Source of the DNA: Lysobacterales bacterium
GTDB lineage: Bacteria; Pseudomonadota; Gammaproteobacteria; Xanthomonadales; Xanthomonadaceae
Reading direction: 5' to 3'
Assembly: GCA_016718605.1 (NCBI GenBank)
Contig: JADKCY010000003.1
Span: forward strand, 1,314,627-1,378,626
DNA length: 64,000 nucleotides
The translations under genes were made by a program, and so were the position numbers. This document shows, piece by piece, positions 61,224 through 64,000 of the stretch. Numbering within the stretch: position 1 is the stretch's first letter; the number at the start of each line of letters is the position of its first letter. The notes below the pieces were generated by a model. The model was not told the origin of the DNA. It ran no database searches and was given only the letters and a program-made list of their open reading frames with translations.

Positions 61224-62710
61224 ATGCGATAGATCCGAGAGTTATTGCGGCTGCATTTTGAAATGGGCCTGAGCCAACGGCTGATTGCGCGCAGCTGGGG
61301 TGGTGCGCTCCACCGTGGAGCGGGTGTTGGCGCGGTTTGCGGCTCCGGGGCTGAGCTGGCCACGGACCCCGCGTTGAGCGACGAAGTGCTGGAACACCGG
61401 CTGTATGGCCGGCCCGCCGGCAGTGGCAAGGTCAAATCCTGCGAGCGGCCGGTGTGGGCCGAGGTGGTGTGGCCCAGTTGGCACGCAAAGGCGTGACCCG
61501 GCGGTTACTGTGGAGCGAGTACCGAGCGCCATCCGGAGGGTATTGGTTACAGCGTGTTTTGTGCTGAGCTAGCGATCTATCAGGCCGATCAGGATGTGGT
61601 TTACCGGCACGACCCGGTCCCGGCGAGCGTGCCTACTTTGACTTTGCCGGCATGACGTTGCGCTATCGGGATGGCGAAATGGATCGTTCGGCGCAAATCT
61701 TTGTCGCCGCATTGGGATTTTCCAACGCCATCTTTGCGCATGGCTATGTCGACCAAACCGCTGCGAGCGGGCTGGATGGACGGCACCGGGCATTCGTGGC
61801 GTTTGCGGCGGTGTGCCCAAGGTCGGCGTACCGGACAATCCACGGGCGCTGGTATCAAGGCCGATCGCTTCGAGCCGACCCTGACCCGCGCCTACGCCGA
61901 TTTCGCCGCGCACTACGGGATCACCATCGTGCCGGCACGGGTGCGCAAACCGCGTGATAAAAAAGGGGCGGTTGAGGGCGCTGTCAAGATCGTCGGATGC
62001 GCATTCTCGCCGCGGCCCGTGATCGCGTGTTCGGTTCACTGGCAGAACTGAGCACATGGTTACAGTCGTCGCCCGACGACGCTCAACGTCACGCCGTTCC
62101 CAGAAGCGTGCCGGATCGCGTGCTAGCTTGCTGCTGGAAGAGCGCGCACAGTTGCTGCCGCTGCCTCACACCGCTTGAAATGCCCGAGCTACTTCATCCG
62201 CAAAGTGGCGCGCGACTATCACGTCGATCTGCAGCGGCAATACAGCGTGCCATATCAACACGTCGGCCAAACGGTCGAGGTGCGAGTCACCTTCAGCATG
62301 TCGAGATCTTGCGCGGAAGTCGCCGCTTGGCGCTACACCGGCGAGGGCCCGCCAGCCAGCGCTGTCACCGACCCAGCCCATCGGCCCGCCCATCACCAGG
62401 CGCAGCGCGACCCTCAAATCAGAGCGGCGGGCAGCGGCGATCAGTGCGCCGACTGCCGCGCTGGTCGATGCACTGTTCGCCAGCGCGCCGGCATCCGGAG
62501 CAAGCAATTCGCAGCGCCCAGGCATCATCGGCGGCCCGCGATCACGGCAAGGAGGCATTGATTCGGCCTGCGCGCGCCCTGGCGTTGAACGCGATTGGCT
62601 ACCACGCAATTGAAGCGCTTGCTTCTCCATCACGAACACCGGGTTCCACTGCCTCTGCCACCGGCGAGCATGTTCGCGGCGGCGACTACTACGCCACACC
62701 GGCGGGGTGA
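61224..62710 (+). pseudogene. istA: istA transposase pseudogene (IS21 family)
   Basis: The start reads MR-stop-IRELLRLHFEMGLSQRLIARS, so a stop codon sits at codon 3. Frames then shift repeatedly. Recognisable parts are ERVLARFAA-like sequence, VLEHRLYGRPAGSGKVKS, FDFAGMTLRYRDGEMDRSAQ, IFVAALGFSNAIFAHGY (part of the DDE core) and YADFAAHYGITIVPARVRKP with EGAVKIV. No intact frame longer than a fragment exists. Confidence 0.72.
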
Positions 62711-62713
62711 ACC

Positions 62714-63486
62714 ATGCTACATGGGCCCGTGATGCAGCAACTCGCCAAGCTGGGATTGCGCAGCGCCGCCGTCCCTGGCTCGGCTGCCATTCAACGAAGA
62801 TGTGTTTGAAGCCCTGGCTCTACTGCTCGATGCCGAGTCGCTGCAACGCGACAGCACTGCACCGGGCCGGCGGCTCAGACTGGCCCGACTCGGCCAAATC
62901 GCGCACCCGGCCGATGTTGATCTGCACACCGCGTGGGCTCGGCAAAGCACGCTGGAACCAGTTGCTCAGTTTGAACTGGCTGCAACAACATCGGCATCTG
63001 TTGCTGGTCGGACCGACCGGTGTCGGCAAGTTATCTGGCCTGCGCGCTGGCCAAAGCAGTAATCGAGCTCAAGCGCTCCGTACGCTACCTGCGGTTGCCG
63101 CGACTGGGCGACGAACTGGCCAGCCTGCAGGCACAAAGTCGCACCAGTCACTGGCTGAAAACGCTCAGTCGCATCGATCTCGTCATCCTCGACGACTTTG
63201 GCCTGGTCCCGCTCAGCCCGAGCCTGCAACCGCTGCTGCTGGAACTGCTCGAAGACCGCCACCAGCGCGGCAGCCTGCTGCTGACCAGCCAGCTGCCGCT
63301 CAAGCTCTGGCACAGCCAGTTCAAAGACCCAACCCTCGCCGACGCCACCTCGATCGCCTCGTCCACGGCGCCGAACTGGTCGAACTCAAGGGCGAATCCA
63401 TGCGCAAACGCGCCCAAGCCGCCCGCCCGCAGAAGGGACAGCGACAACCAGAAACCCTAAACTCGCCTCGCCATCTCAACCGATGA
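62714..63486 (+). pseudogene. istB: istB ATPase pseudogene (IS21 family)
   Basis: The start MLHGPVMQQLAKLGLRSAA lies 3 bases after the istA stop, as usual for IS21. The Walker A LLLVGPTGVGK and Walker B DLVILDDFGLVPLSP are still readable but lie in different frames; GSLLLTSQLPLKLWH and PETLNSPRHLNR complete it. At least two frameshifts inactivate it. Confidence 0.75.
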
Positions 63487-63891
63487 CCGCACTGGCTTCC
63501 CATCGCCCGGAACGCTGGCTTCCCATCCGTCGGAACGGTGGCTTCTCATGGGCGGAATCTGCACGGTACAGCGAACGGCTGGCAGAGGCAGGGATTGAGC
63601 CGTCGGTGGGTAGCAAAGGCGACAGTTACGACAACGCGCTGGCGGAGACGATCAATGGGCTATACAAAGCCAGGAAGTCATCCATCGTCGGTCTGGCCAA
63701 CCTGTGCGGCAGTGGAGATGTCAACGCTGGAATGGGTGTCGTGGTTCAGCCACCACCGACTACTCGAACCCATCGGATACATCCCACCTGCCGAAGCTGA
63801 GGCAAACTACTATCGGCAACTCGCCGGTCAGGTCTCCATGGTGGAGGCATGACTTAAACCAAACGGCCTCCACGAAACCCGGGGCGCTTCA

Positions 63892-64000
63892 GTCTCTGTT
63901 CGCGGCCGGGGACGGCTCGCATTGTCGCCAAGTCTGGGGTGGCTGCTCGACAATGCGCAGGGGTGAGGTGTGACTGGGTCCTAGACGTGGACGGACGACC
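63892..64000. other. Unassigned end of window
   Basis: The 109 bases after the IS3-type right end hold no gene or repeat I can support. Confidence 0.3.

Larger units (their letters stand above)
61018..63563 (+). mobile_element. Decayed IS21-family element, 2546 bp, with 5-bp target duplication
   Basis: The left end (61018-61042, TGGAGATTCCGGCCC...) and the reverse complement of the right end (63540-63563, TGCAGATTCCGCCC...) match over about 24 bases, both start with TG, and are flanked by CGGTA on each side (61013-61017 and 63564-63568). Subterminal copies of GTGAAGCCAG on the left and CTGGCTTCCCAT on the right fit the multiple terminal repeats of IS21. Inside are istA and istB remnants. The element sits inside an IS3-family transposase gene. 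Confidence 0.82.
60863..63891 (+). mobile_element. IS3-family element, 5'-truncated and split by an IS21-family insertion
   Basis: OrfB pieces lie at 60863-61017 (RIVGWRVSRSM, FVLDALEQALYARQAERDGE, LIHHSNRGLQYVSVRY) and 63569-63852 (SERLAEAGIEPSVGSKGDSY, DNALAETINGLYKA, later in shifted frames LLEPIGYIPPAEAEANYYRQ). Joined, they give the expected uninterrupted DDE order. The right end at about 63865-63891 (GAAACCCGGGGCGCTTCA) looks like the terminal repeat; the left terminal repeat is missing. Frameshifts in the 3' piece show it is dead even without the insertion. Confidence 0.78.

Overview
The window reads as chromosomal DNA of a high-GC gammaproteobacterium, most likely a Lysobacterales (Xanthomonadales) relative close to Rhodanobacteraceae. 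The grounds are the gene content (ampE, nudC, erpA, bactofilin, a DUF6776-like gene, and the ilvD, rppH and bfd context), the many secreted proteins carrying a conserved 'F-x-D-G-F-E' element, and CadC/TolB-like TPR sensor proteins. The taxonomy is inferred from gene families and was not tested by search.

Layout. 0-3.4 kb: the 3' part of a histone-deacetylase-like hydrolase, then small unrecognised genes. 3.4-16.4 kb: secreted and sensory proteins, namely a multi-repeat exported metzincin protease, a winged-helix/TolB-like/TPR transmembrane regulator, a secreted beta-helix protein coupled to a small exported protein, a BNR-propeller (sortilin-like) exported protein, and a second TolB-like/TPR membrane protein. 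16.4-23.1 kb: an accessory island with an IS3 remnant, the broken tail of a DUF3320 protein, a membrane-anchored Mrr-type nuclease with a zinc ribbon, a PLD-SF2 helicase-DUF3427 protein and a small ORF. It ends at a 50-nt 3' half of a tRNA-Pro(GGG) gene, an 11-bp-phased array of GTGCCCA/TGGGCAC heptamers, and an intact tRNA-Met. 23.2-34.5 kb: dbpA; a CbrA-like transporter-kinase-receiver hybrid coupled by ATGA overlaps to a GFA protein and an M23 peptidase; an acyltransferase; and a phytase-like/choice-of-anchor exported protein.

34.6-56.4 kb is mostly core genome: an SGNH hydrolase, a DUF1415 protein, rluF, an LplT-PlsC fusion, ampE, nudC, erpA, bactofilin, a DUF6776-like protein, a degenerate receiver-GGDEF-EAL protein beside a BarA-like hybrid kinase, bfd, rppH, a CPBP protease, ilvD and a NarL-type two-component pair. 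56.7-58.7 kb carries a VOC protein, a YciI protein and another exported 'DGFE' protein.

58.9-63.9 kb is mobile-element debris. A visibly AT-richer orphan glycosyltransferase sits between an IS150-like remnant and an IS3-family transposase gene that is itself split by a decayed 2.5-kb IS21-family element with recognisable terminal inverted repeats and a 5-bp target duplication.

The most interesting points are the restriction/helicase island with its tRNA-Pro scar and phased heptamer array, the recurring DGFE element on exported proteins, the receiver-GGDEF-EAL protein lacking all signature catalytic residues, and the nested IS structure with the low-GC glycosyltransferase.
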